From Streptomyces avidinii (lineage in GTDB: Bacteria; Actinomycetota; Actinomycetes; Streptomycetales; Streptomycetaceae), in contig NZ_BMVL01000003.1 of NCBI RefSeq assembly GCF_014650695.1, forward strand, positions 434,001 to 498,000: a stretch of DNA of 64,000 nucleotides, given 5' to 3'. The notes below the pieces were generated by a model. The model saw nothing but the letters and a program-made list of their open reading frames with translations, made no database searches and was not told where the DNA came from. Positions 51,817 through 60,061 of this stretch are shown here, piece by piece. Within the stretch, counting starts at the first letter, position 1; every line of letters begins with the position of its first letter. The position numbers were made by a program, and so were the translations under genes.

Positions 51817-52581
51817 TCAGGTCGTGCCCGCGCCCGCGGCCGCCCCCCGGCGGTCGTGGGCACGGGCACGGGCACGTTCGCGGGCGAGTGCCGGGTGGAA
51901 GAGCCACCACGCCAGCAGCCCGACCGCGGCGCCCGCCGCGGCTCCGGCCACCGTGTCGCTGAGCCAGTGCGCGTGCAGCCAGGTGCGGCTCCACATCATG
52001 GCCAGCGTGAAGACCGTGCCCCCGATCCACCACGCCCGCCGCCGGGCGGCCGGGACCAGGATCACTCCGAGGAGGACGACCAGGAGCGCCGCCGTCGCCG
52101 CGTGGCCGGACGGGAAGGAGCCGTGGTCGACGCGGACCAGCGGGTGGGCCGGGCGCGGCCGGTCCACGAGGTGCTTGAGGCCCTGGATGACGAGCATGTT
52201 GCCGCCCAGGTTCGCGGCGAGCAGGAAGCCGGCCGAGACCCAGCGCCTGCGCACGAGCAGCAGGATCAGCAGCGACAGCGGGAGCAGGGCGCCGACCGGC
52301 CCGCCGAACAGGTCCAAGCCCGTGGCCGCGGCCCGGTAGATCCCCTCGTGGGGACCGCCCATCCAGATCAGCCAGCGGTCGTCCAGCCCCTGGAACGGAG
52401 GATCCGCGACGTCCGAGCGGACGACGAGAGCCGGCAGTACGGCCGCTCCCAGCAGCAGGAGGCCGGCTATGAGGAGGCCGCGGCTGCGCGGCGCGTCGGA
52501 CTCGGCGCGACGGTCGGTCCCGCCGGCCCGGTGGGGTCTGTGCCGTCTGTCGTCGCGGGCGGTGGTCGGGTTGGCGGACAT
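51817..52581 (-). CDS. PAP2-family membrane phosphatase (intact active site)
   Basis: This 254-residue integral membrane protein has about six helices and the full PAP2 triad: KHLVDRPRP, PSGH in GSFPSGHAAT, and SRTWLHAHWLSD with both catalytic histidines. Its SRTWLHA block is identical to that in the inactive paralogue at 47453-48205. It probably removes phosphate from lipid phosphates such as phosphatidate or undecaprenyl diphosphate on the outer face. GAAAGG lies before the ATG. The N- and C-termini are Arg-rich. It is downstream of the alpha/beta hydrolase. Confidence 0.9.
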   Translation of the reverse strand: MSANPTTARDDRRHRPHRAGGTDRRAESDAPRSRGLLIAGLLLLGAAVLPALVVRSDVADPPFQGLDDRWLIWMGGPHEGIYRAAATGLDLFGGPVGALLPLSLLILLLVRRRWVSAGFLLAANLGGNMLVIQGLKHLVDRPRPAHPLVRVDHGSFPSGHAATAALLVVLLGVILVPAARRRAWWIGGTVFTLAMMWSRTWLHAHWLSDTVAGAAAGAAVGLLAWWLFHPALARERARARAHDRRGAAAGAGTT

Positions 52582-52700
52582 GGCTGCCTTTCGTGGCCGC
52601 GGCGGGGGCCCGCGGCCGGGGGTGCTGTGAAGGGAGGGCGGGGGCGCGGCCGCCGGGGCCGCGCCCCCGTGGTGGAACAGGGGCGCGGGGACCGGCGCCG

Positions 52701-53654
52701 TCAGACCCGCGCGCCGAGGTGACGGGCCAGGAAGGCCACGCCCCCCTCGACGATGGCGGGGATGTCGCAGGAGCCGAGGAAGATGTGGTCGGCGCCCTCC
52801 ACGGGCTGCAGGGTGACCTCGCCCCCGGCGCGCGTCAGGGCCGCGGCGAGGGCCTCGCTCTGGCTGTACGGGACCAGGCCGTCGTGCGTCCCGTGGACCA
52901 GCAGGAACGGCGGCGGTGTCGGGCCCTCCGCGTACGTCACCGGGCTCGCGGCCCGCGCCAGGTCCGGCCGCTCGGCGACGGTGGCGCCGAGCAGGGCCTC
53001 GTAGGGGTCGGGGAAATCCCCACCGGTGGGCATGGCCGGCATGGGGTGCTCGGCCAGGGTCACGAGGTCGGAGACGCCGTACCAGTCGACGACCGCGCGG
53101 ACCCCGGTCACGCCGGAGCCGACGCCCTGCGCGCCCTCCAGCTCCGCGCCCTGCGGACTGTCGGGGCCGACGAGCCCGGCGAGCGCGGCCAGGTGACCGC
53201 CCGCGGACTCGCCCCAGACGCCGATCCGGTCCGGGTCGATGCCGAGGGTGTCGGCGAAGGTGCGGACGTAGCGGATCGCGGCCTTCACGTCGTGCAGCTG
53301 GGCCGGGAAGGGTGCCTCCAGACTGTGCCGGTAGTCGATGGAGACGAGCGCGAGCCCGGCCGCCAGTACGGCTCCGTGCAGCAGGGCTGCGGGCACGGTC
53401 GGCGGCGGGTAGCGGCGGTCGCCGTCCAGCCAGCCGCCGCCGTGGATCCAGACGACCGCGGGGAACGGGCCCTCGCCGGCGGGAACCTGCACGTCGAGCA
53501 GCCGCGGGCGGTAGCCGGGCGTGGTCGCGTAGGTGATCCCGTCGAAACGGCGTACGCCGTCCGTGCCCGTCACGGGCGGTACGGGGGACCGGTACGGCGG
53601 CGGTGGCCAGGTCATGTCGGCGATGTCGATCTCGGCGGGAGGAGATTGCGTCAT
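52701..53654 (-). CDS. Alpha/beta hydrolase, acetyl-esterase-like
   Basis: This 317-residue cytosolic hydrolase has the HGGGW oxyanion motif (VVWIHGGGWLDG), the nucleophile elbow GESAGGH (about 150-156), an Asp in HGTHDGLVPY, and a His in VEGADHIFLG. It belongs to the BD-FAE/acetyl esterase group. GAAGGG is before the ATG. The perfect TTACACGTGTAA palindrome 181 bp upstream links it to the LacI regulon; the PAP2 gene may be co-transcribed 119 bp downstream. Confidence 0.9.
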   Translation of the reverse strand: MTQSPPAEIDIADMTWPPPPYRSPVPPVTGTDGVRRFDGITYATTPGYRPRLLDVQVPAGEGPFPAVVWIHGGGWLDGDRRYPPPTVPAALLHGAVLAAGLALVSIDYRHSLEAPFPAQLHDVKAAIRYVRTFADTLGIDPDRIGVWGESAGGHLAALAGLVGPDSPQGAELEGAQGVGSGVTGVRAVVDWYGVSDLVTLAEHPMPAMPTGGDFPDPYEALLGATVAERPDLARAASPVTYAEGPTPPPFLLVHGTHDGLVPYSQSEALAAALTRAGGEVTLQPVEGADHIFLGSCDIPAIVEGGVAFLARHLGARV

Positions 53655-53831
53655 TGCTGCCCTTCCAGAAATGTTCGGCGATGGCCCGGCGGTTCGGCGG
53701 TTCGGTGGTTCAGCAGGCGGCTCGGCGGTTCAGGGGGTGGGGCGTCCCTGCGGCCGGTGGAGGGTGGGGCCGGCGCAGGCTTCGCGCCGTTTGTCCGAAA
53801 TGCTTGCGCGAGCCATCGGGGGAGGCGTAGC

Positions 53832-53850
53832 GTGTTACACGTGTAATCAC
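53832..53850. promoter_or_regulatory. LacI-type palindrome with core TTACACGTGTAA
   Basis: The 12-bp core (53835-53846) is a perfect palindrome flanked by GTG and CAC with one extra base. It lies in the 307-bp divergent gap between the alpha/beta hydrolase and the RsbW-like gene. It is the best-conserved member of the site set in this window. Confidence 0.7.
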
Positions 53851-53961
53851 GGACTCTAGCGACGCGTTTCCGCTGACCACAAGCCCATGAACGGTCCGGA
53901 TTCCGGAGCGGTTGCACGAGCTTCCCCAGCGGCGCCGCCTTCCCCCCTCCGGGAGCACGTC

Positions 53962-54426
53962 ATGCTCACCACCGCCGAGACCGCCGAGACCGCCGATACC
54001 GCTGCGGTTCCCGCGCTCCGAAGCTGGGTCCACTGGGTCCCCGACCCCGACGCCGCGAGCGTTCCGCAGGTCAGGTCCCGGGTGCGCGCCACCCTCGACG
54101 GCTGGCGGGTCCCGGTCGAGGTGGTGGATGCCCTGCTGCTGGCCGTCAGCGAGCTCGTCGGCAACGCCGTCCGGCATGCGGGCGGCGGTGCCGGGCGGCT
54201 GCGGGTCGCCGTCGTGGCCGGCGGCGGCTGGCTACGGCTGGAGGTCGCCGATCAGGGGGCCGGGTTGCCGCGACTGCCCGCTCCCCGTGCGGAGGTCGAC
54301 CCGGAGTCCGAATGCGGGCGCGGGCTGCTGATGGTGCAGCTGCTGACGGCCGAGCTCGGCGGTGAACTCTCCGTCGTCGCACGCGAGTCGGGTAAGTGCG
54401 TCCGGGTGCGCGTCCCCGCGCCCTGA
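53962..54426 (+). CDS. RsbW-like ATP-binding regulatory protein (HATPase_c)
   Basis: This 154-residue protein is a single GHKL ATPase/kinase domain. N box is AVSELVGNAVRHAGGG (about 69-84), G1 is VADQGAGLP, and G2 is GRGLLMVQLL. This is the stand-alone class of anti-sigma/serine kinases abundant in Streptomyces. GGGAG lies before ATG 53962. No sigma factor or antagonist is adjacent, so the partner is unknown. Confidence 0.9.
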   Translation: MLTTAETAETADTAAVPALRSWVHWVPDPDAASVPQVRSRVRATLDGWRVPVEVVDALLLAVSELVGNAVRHAGGGAGRLRVAVVAGGGWLRLEVADQGAGLPRLPAPRAEVDPESECGRGLLMVQLLTAELGGELSVVARESGKCVRVRVPAP

Positions 54427-54486
54427 GGGGTGCCCGCAGGTGTCCCGATCCGTCCGGGACGGGGTCGGCGGGGGCATCGGATGGAG

Positions 54487-54498
54487 CGCGATATCGCG
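54487..54498. promoter_or_regulatory. Perfect palindrome CGCGATATCGCG
   Basis: A 12-bp palindrome sits just upstream of the -35 box of the aromatic-acid operon. It also overlaps an imperfect TGTTGA ... TCGACA inverted repeat region (54502-54527). An activator or repressor of the catabolic operon could bind here; no regulator gene is present in the operon. Confidence 0.6.
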
Positions 54499-54503
54499 AG
54501 ATG

Positions 54504-54533
54504 TTGACGGACGCCAAATATTCGACATACCTT
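54504..54533 (+). promoter_or_regulatory. Promoter of the aromatic-acid operon
   Basis: TTGACG (54504-54509) and TACCTT (54528-54533) are separated by 18 bases, 41 bp before the first ATG. The spacer holds CCAAATATTCG, AT-rich for this genome. The arrangement matches the esterase promoter at 48243. Confidence 0.68.
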
Positions 54534-54574
54534 GCACTCGTCTCCCCGCTGCTCCCTGATTGAGGTGCCGCCCC

Positions 54575-56719
54575 ATGGAGCTCTCCCCTTCCGCGTATGC
54601 CGACCCGTTCTGTCGTGATCGGCTTCCGCCCTCCACCCTCTGGCCCGAACTCCACTTCGATCTACCGGAGTTGGAGTACCCGGACCGACTCAACTGCGCC
54701 CGGCGCCTCCTCGACGACGCCGTCGAGCGGCACGGCCCCGACCGCCCCTGCCTGCTCACCCCGACCGAGCGCTGGACCTACGGCGAACTGCAGCAGCGCG
54801 CCAACCAGGTAGCCCAGGTGCTCACCGAGGACTTCGGCCTCCTGCCCGGCAACCGCGTCCTGCTGCGCGGCCCCAACAACCCCTGGCTCGTCGCCGCGTG
54901 GTTCGGCGTCCTGAAGGCGGGCGGGGTCGCGGTCACCACCATGCCGCTGCTGCGCGCCGGAGAGCTCGCCGAGCTCACCGACATCAGCCGGCCGTCCCTG
55001 GCCCTGTGCGACCACCGCTACGCCGAGGAGCTCGACGCGAGCCACCGTCCCGGGCTGCCGGATCTGCCGGTCCTCACCTACGGAGGCCCCGGACCCGCTG
55101 ACCTGGCCGCGCGCTGCGCGACCAAGGACGGCCGGTTCGCCACCGTGGTCACGGCCGCGGACGACGTGGCGCTGATCGCCTTCACCTCCGGAACCACCGG
55201 GCGCCCGAAGGCCACCCTGCACTTCCACCGCGACGTGCTCGCCAACGCGGACACCTTCTCCCGGCACGTCCTCAAGCCCGGCCCGGACGACGTGTTCACC
55301 GGCACACCACCGCTCGCCTTCACCTTCGGGCTCGGCGGGCTGGTGGTCTTCCCGCTCCACGTCGGGGCCGCGACCCTGCTGATCGAGCAGGCGGCCCCGC
55401 TGCAACTGGCCGACCTGGTGGCGGAGCACGGCGTGACCGTGCTGTTCACCGCCCCCACCGCCTACCGCGCGATCATGGAGGCCGGGGCGGTCGACCGGCT
55501 GGCCGGACTGCGCCGCTGCGTGTCCGCCGGCGAACCGCTGCCGGCCGCCGTGTGGCACGAGTTCCACGCTGCCACGGGCCTGCGCATCATCGACGGCATC
55601 GGCGCGACCGAGATGCTGCACGTCTTCATCTCCGCGGCCGACGAGGACATCCGGCCCGGTGCCACGGGCCGTCCCGTTCCCGGCTACCGCGCCGCCGTGG
55701 TCGACGAGCACGGCGACCCCGTCCCCGACGGGCAGCCCGGCCTGCTCGCGGTCACCGGTCCCACCGGGTGCCGCTATCTGGACGACCCGCGCCAGGCCTC
55801 GTACGTCAGGAACGGCTGGAACGTCACCGGCGACACCTACATCCGCGACGCGGAGGGGTACTTCTGGTACGTCGCCCGCAGCGACGACATGATCGTCTCC
55901 TCCGGCTACAACATCGCGGGCCCCGAGGTCGAGAAGGCCCTCGCCACCCACCCGTACGTCGCGGAGTGCGCGGTCGTCGGGGCCCCGGACGCCCGGCGCG
56001 GCATGCTCGTCAAGGCGTACGTCGTCCTGGGCGGCGGTGTCCCGGCGGACGGCTCGACGGTCCGCGAACTCCAGTCCCACGTCAAGCAGACCATCGCCCC
56101 GTACAAGTACCCGCGCGCCGTCGAGTTCGTCAGCGCCCTCCCGCGCACCGGCACCGGCAAGCTCCGGCGCGGCGAACTGCGCGACCGTGCCCGGGCCGAC
56201 GCCGCACCCGAACCCGTACCCGTACCCGTACCCGGCTCCGTACCCGCGCCCGCGCCCGCCGAGCCGACCGGTGTCGTCGTCGAACGCCGCGTCGAGTGGA
56301 CCGACACCGACGCCGCCGGTCACTACCACCACTCCACCGTGGTGCGCTGGGTCGAGGCGGCCGAGGCCGTCCTGCTCCACCGCCTGGGCCTGTCGCACCT
56401 GTTCGGCAGCACGCCCCGGGTGCACTTCGAGGCCGACTACCGGGCCCGGCTCTGGTTCGGGGAGACCGTGCGCACCGAACTGAAGGTCACCAAGGTCGGC
56501 ACCGCCTCGCTGCACTACGCCTTCACCGTACGCGGCGCCCAGGGCGGCGAGGCGGCCACCGGCCGCATGGTCATCGCCCACTCGGCCGCCCACGCGACCG
56601 GGTCGACCCCCTGGCCCGCAGAGGTAAGGGAACTGCTGGGCACGGCGGGGCCCCAGCAACCGGAACTGCTCACCACCGCACCATCACCAGGAGGCACGCC
56701 GTGCGCGTCGCAGTCATAG
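54575..56719 (+). CDS. Aryl-CoA ligase fused to hotdog thioesterase
   Basis: This 714-residue fusion has two parts. The N-terminal 545 residues are a benzoate/aminobenzoate-CoA-ligase-type adenylating enzyme (FTSGTTGRPKA 203-213, GIGATEM 341-347, TGD 418-420, catalytic Lys529 in GTGKL). A repetitive Pro-Val/Pro-Ala linker (545-564) leads to a 4HBT-type thioesterase (566-690) with VEWTDTDAAGHYHHS near its start. It is the first gene of the operon and its end overlaps the hydroxylase by 19 bp. Ligase activity would make salicylyl-CoA (inference); the thioesterase could release gentisate from gentisyl-CoA. Confidence 0.88.
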   Translation: MELSPSAYADPFCRDRLPPSTLWPELHFDLPELEYPDRLNCARRLLDDAVERHGPDRPCLLTPTERWTYGELQQRANQVAQVLTEDFGLLPGNRVLLRGPNNPWLVAAWFGVLKAGGVAVTTMPLLRAGELAELTDISRPSLALCDHRYAEELDASHRPGLPDLPVLTYGGPGPADLAARCATKDGRFATVVTAADDVALIAFTSGTTGRPKATLHFHRDVLANADTFSRHVLKPGPDDVFTGTPPLAFTFGLGGLVVFPLHVGAATLLIEQAAPLQLADLVAEHGVTVLFTAPTAYRAIMEAGAVDRLAGLRRCVSAGEPLPAAVWHEFHAATGLRIIDGIGATEMLHVFISAADEDIRPGATGRPVPGYRAAVVDEHGDPVPDGQPGLLAVTGPTGCRYLDDPRQASYVRNGWNVTGDTYIRDAEGYFWYVARSDDMIVSSGYNIAGPEVEKALATHPYVAECAVVGAPDARRGMLVKAYVVLGGGVPADGSTVRELQSHVKQTIAPYKYPRAVEFVSALPRTGTGKLRRGELRDRARADAAPEPVPVPVPGSVPAPAPAEPTGVVVERRVEWTDTDAAGHYHHSTVVRWVEAAEAVLLHRLGLSHLFGSTPRVHFEADYRARLWFGETVRTELKVTKVGTASLHYAFTVRGAQGGEAATGRMVIAHSAAHATGSTPWPAEVRELLGTAGPQQPELLTTAPSPGGTPCASQS

Positions 56720-59001
56720 GAGGAGGGCCCGGCGGACTGTACTTCGCGGCCCTCACCAAGCAGCTCTCCCCGCACTGGGAGGTCACCGTCTGGGAGCGCA
56801 ACGCCCCCGACGACACCTTCGGCTTCGGGGTCGTCTTCTCCGACGAGACGCTCGACGGCATCGCCCAGGCCGACCGCGAGATCCACCAGGCCATGTCGGC
56901 CGAGTTCGCCCGCTGGGCCGACATCGACGTCCGCCACCGGGGCAGCACCCTGACCTCGGGCGGCCACGGCTTCGCCGCCCTCGGCCGGCAGCACCTCCTG
57001 CGGATCCTCCAGCAGCGCTGCGCCGCCCTGGAGGTGGACGTCCGCTACCGCACCCAGGCCCCGCCCGCGGCCGAACTCGCCGCCACGTACGACCTGGTGG
57101 TCGCGTGCGACGGCGTACGGTCGGCCACCCGCGCCGCCTTCGCCGACACCTTCGGCACCGACCTGGACGAGCGCTCCGGCCGCTACATGTGGCTCGGCAC
57201 CGACAAGGTCTTCGAAGCCTTCACCTTCATCGTCGAGGAGCAGGACTTCGGCACCCTCCAGGTGCACGCCTACCCCTACGACGCCACCCGCTCCACCTTC
57301 ATCGTGGAGATGGCGGAGGACGCGTGGCGGCGCGCCGGCTTCGAGGAGTTCGCCGACCGCGACCATCCTCCCGGTACCAGCGACGAGGACAGCATCCGGC
57401 ACTGCGAGGAACTCCTCGCGGACCACCTCGACGGGCACCGGCTCATCCCCAACAACTCCAAGTGGCTGCGCTTCACCACGGTCCGCAACCGCACCTGGCG
57501 CCACGAGAACGTCGTCCTCCTCGGCGACGCCGCCCACACCGCGCACTTCTCCATCGGCTCCGGCACCAAACTCGCCATGGAGGACGCCCTCGTCCTCGCG
57601 GCCAGCCTGCACGAGCACCCCGACGTGCCGTCCGCTCTCGCCGCCTACGAGGAGGAGCGCAGGCCGGTGGTGGAGTCCACCCAGCGCGCCGCGCAGGCCA
57701 GCCTGGAGTGGTTCGAGCACATCGACCGCTACACGGACCAGGACCCGCACCAGTTCGCCTTCAACCTCCTCACGCGCAGCCGCCGCGTCACCTACGACAA
57801 CCTGCGCGTGCGCGACGAAGGGTTCACCACCGCGGTCAACCGCTCCTCGACCGTGCCGCCGATGTTCCGCCCGTACCCGCTCGGCGGACTGCTGCTGCGC
57901 AACCGGGTCGTCGTACCGCCCACCGCCCTGCACACCGCGCGGGAAGGGATACCCGGCGACTTCGACCTCGTCCACCTCAGCACGCAGGCCATCGGCGGCG
58001 CGGGGCTGGTCCTCGCCGGCATGACGGCCGTCACCGCAGACGGCCGGGCCACCCCCGGCTGCCCCGGCCTGTGGAACGACGAACAGGAGGCGGCCTGGCG
58101 GCGCATCACCGACTTCGTCCACGGCCAGTCCGACACCTGCCTCGGCATCCAGCTCACGCACGCCGGTCGCCGCGCGGCCGCCCGCGACGGCCGGCCGATC
58201 GCCGCCTCGGCACTGCCCTGGGACGAGTGGAGCCCGGTACCGCGAGAGGCCGACCGGGCCGACATGGACGCGCTGGTACGGGACTTCGTGAGCGCGGCCC
58301 GGCGGGCCGACCGGGCCGGCTTCGACGCGCTGGAACTCCAGTACGGGCACGGGCACCTCCTCTCGGGCTTCCTGTCCCCGCTGACCAACCTGCGCACCGA
58401 CGAGTACGGCGGCGATCTGGACGACCGGCTCCGGCTGCCGCTCGAAGTGCTGCGCGCCGTACGGGAGGTGTGGCCGGCCGGCAAGGCGCTGCTCGTGCGG
58501 ATCTCCGCCGCGGACTGGGCCGACGGCGGGACCACCGAGGTCGACGCGGTCCGGATCGCGGGCGCGCTCGCCGAGGCGGGCGCCGACGCCATCGACGTTT
58601 CCACCGGCGAGGTCGTCGCCCACGAGCGGCCCCGCTACGGCCGCAGCTACCAGACCCCCTACGCCGACCTCATCCGCAACGCCACCGGGGTCCCCACCAT
58701 CGCCGTCGGTGCGATCTCCACGTACGACGACGTGAACTCGATCGTCCTGGCCGGCCGGGCCGACCTGTGCGGCGTCGGCCGCGCCCAGCTGCACGACCCC
58801 CTGTGGACCCTGCACGCCGCGGCCGCCCAGGGCTACCAGGGCCCGGCCGCGCCCTGGGCGCGCGCCTGGCGGGCGGGCAGCGGGCGGCCCCCGTCCGCCC
58901 GCACCGACCGGATCCCGCCGCGCCTCGAACTCCTGCGGCAGCCCGCCGAATCCGTCCACCGCCGCTGGCTGCCCCGCGCAGCGGTACCCGCCCACCGATA
59001 A
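56701..59001 (+). CDS. Salicylyl-CoA 5-hydroxylase-like flavoprotein with reductase domain
   Basis: This 766-residue two-domain protein has an N-terminal FAD monooxygenase (VIGGGPGGLYFA, residues 5-16; GDAAHTAHFSIGSG, 275-288). The C-terminal part (about 390-740) is an old-yellow-enzyme-type NADH:flavin oxidoreductase with PYPLGGLLLRNRVVVPPTAL and LQYGHGHLLSGFLSPLTNLR. This two-part layout is shared by 2-aminobenzoyl-CoA monooxygenase/reductase and SdgC-type salicylyl-CoA 5-hydroxylase. The gentisate dioxygenase downstream favours the salicylyl-CoA role. AGGAGG stands six bases before the GTG. Confidence 0.9.
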   Translation: MRVAVIGGGPGGLYFAALTKQLSPHWEVTVWERNAPDDTFGFGVVFSDETLDGIAQADREIHQAMSAEFARWADIDVRHRGSTLTSGGHGFAALGRQHLLRILQQRCAALEVDVRYRTQAPPAAELAATYDLVVACDGVRSATRAAFADTFGTDLDERSGRYMWLGTDKVFEAFTFIVEEQDFGTLQVHAYPYDATRSTFIVEMAEDAWRRAGFEEFADRDHPPGTSDEDSIRHCEELLADHLDGHRLIPNNSKWLRFTTVRNRTWRHENVVLLGDAAHTAHFSIGSGTKLAMEDALVLAASLHEHPDVPSALAAYEEERRPVVESTQRAAQASLEWFEHIDRYTDQDPHQFAFNLLTRSRRVTYDNLRVRDEGFTTAVNRSSTVPPMFRPYPLGGLLLRNRVVVPPTALHTAREGIPGDFDLVHLSTQAIGGAGLVLAGMTAVTADGRATPGCPGLWNDEQEAAWRRITDFVHGQSDTCLGIQLTHAGRRAAARDGRPIAASALPWDEWSPVPREADRADMDALVRDFVSAARRADRAGFDALELQYGHGHLLSGFLSPLTNLRTDEYGGDLDDRLRLPLEVLRAVREVWPAGKALLVRISAADWADGGTTEVDAVRIAGALAEAGADAIDVSTGEVVAHERPRYGRSYQTPYADLIRNATGVPTIAVGAISTYDDVNSIVLAGRADLCGVGRAQLHDPLWTLHAAAAQGYQGPAAPWARAWRAGSGRPPSARTDRIPPRLELLRQPAESVHRRWLPRAAVPAHR

Positions 59002-59020
59002 GCCGGAGGTGCCCACGCAC

Positions 59021-60061
59021 ATGGACAGGGATCACCTGCCCCGCTTCACGGCGGCGGCCGTCCAGGCCTCGCCCGTCTACCTCGACCCCGCCGCAACCGT
59101 CGACAAGGCCGTGGCCCTGATCGCGGAGGCCGCGGCGGGCGGCGCCGAACTGGTCGTCTTCCCCGAGGTGTTCGTCCCCGGTTACCCCTACTGGAACTGG
59201 ACGATGAACCCGGTCCAGGGCTCCCCCTGGTTCGAGCGGCTCCAGCGCGCCTCCGTCGACATCCCCGGCCCGCACGTCGACCGGCTGCGCGCGGCGGCCC
59301 GCCGGCACGGAGTCGTCCTCGTCATCGGGGTCAACGAGCGCGCCCCGCACAGCCTCGGCGTCCTCTACAACACCCTGCTCACCATCGGCCCCGACGGCGA
59401 ACTCCTCGGTGTGCACCGCAAGCTGGTGCCGACCTGGGCCGAGAAGCTCACGTGGACCGGCGGCGACGGCAGCTCCCTCGTCGTCCACGACACCCCCGTC
59501 GGCCCGCTGGGCGCGCTGGCCTGCGGCGAGAACACCAACACCCTGGCCCGCTTCGCCCTCCTCGCGCAGGGTGAACTCGTCCACGCCTCCTGCTACATCG
59601 CCCTGCCCGTGGCCCCCGCCGACTACGACATGGCCGACGCGATCGCCGTCCGTACCGCCGCCCACAGCTTCGAGGGCAAGGTGTTCTCCGTCGTGGCCTG
59701 CTCCACGATCTCCCCGGAGATCGTGGACGCCCTCGCCGGGGACGACGAGGAACTACGGAAACGGTTCACCCGCCCCCGCAGCGCCCTGTCCGGGATCTTC
59801 GGCCCCGACGGCCGCCCGGTCACCGAACCCCTCGTCGACGAGGAGGGCATCGTCTACGGCGAGATCGACCTCGCCCGGTGCATCCAGCCCAAGCAGATGC
59901 ACGACATCGTCGGCCACTACAACCGCTTCGACGTCTTCCGCCTCGAAGTGGACAACCGCCCCCGTACGCCGGTCACCTTCACCGCGCCCACCGCGCCCAC
60001 CGCGTCCGGCGCGGCGCCGATCGCTCCCGCCACCCCCGACCCTTCCGAGGAGGACGTATGA
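59021..60061 (+). CDS. Nitrilase within the gentisate operon
   Basis: This 346-residue carbon-nitrogen hydrolase carries the nitrilase triad: Glu49 in FPEVFVPGYPYW, Lys134 in VHRKLVPTWAEKLTW and Cys168 in ACGENTN. The GYPYW and TWAEKLTWTGGDG stretches are those of true nitrilases rather than amidases. CCGGAGG precedes ATG 59021; a GTG at 59009 overlaps the ribosome site and is unlikely. Its stop overlaps the next start (ATGA). It may convert a hydroxylated aromatic nitrile to the acid that feeds the ligase; this is inference from position. Confidence 0.88.
   Translation: MDRDHLPRFTAAAVQASPVYLDPAATVDKAVALIAEAAAGGAELVVFPEVFVPGYPYWNWTMNPVQGSPWFERLQRASVDIPGPHVDRLRAAARRHGVVLVIGVNERAPHSLGVLYNTLLTIGPDGELLGVHRKLVPTWAEKLTWTGGDGSSLVVHDTPVGPLGALACGENTNTLARFALLAQGELVHASCYIALPVAPADYDMADAIAVRTAAHSFEGKVFSVVACSTISPEIVDALAGDDEELRKRFTRPRSALSGIFGPDGRPVTEPLVDEEGIVYGEIDLARCIQPKQMHDIVGHYNRFDVFRLEVDNRPRTPVTFTAPTAPTASGAAPIAPATPDPSEEDV

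Noticed and set aside
59009..59020. GTG start four codons upstream for the nitrilase
   Set aside because: The GTG overlaps the only ribosome site, so the ATG at 59021 is preferred.
54662..59022. Long minus-strand frames over the ligase and hydroxylase
   Set aside because: Antisense to genes with textbook motifs; no ribosome site or domain.
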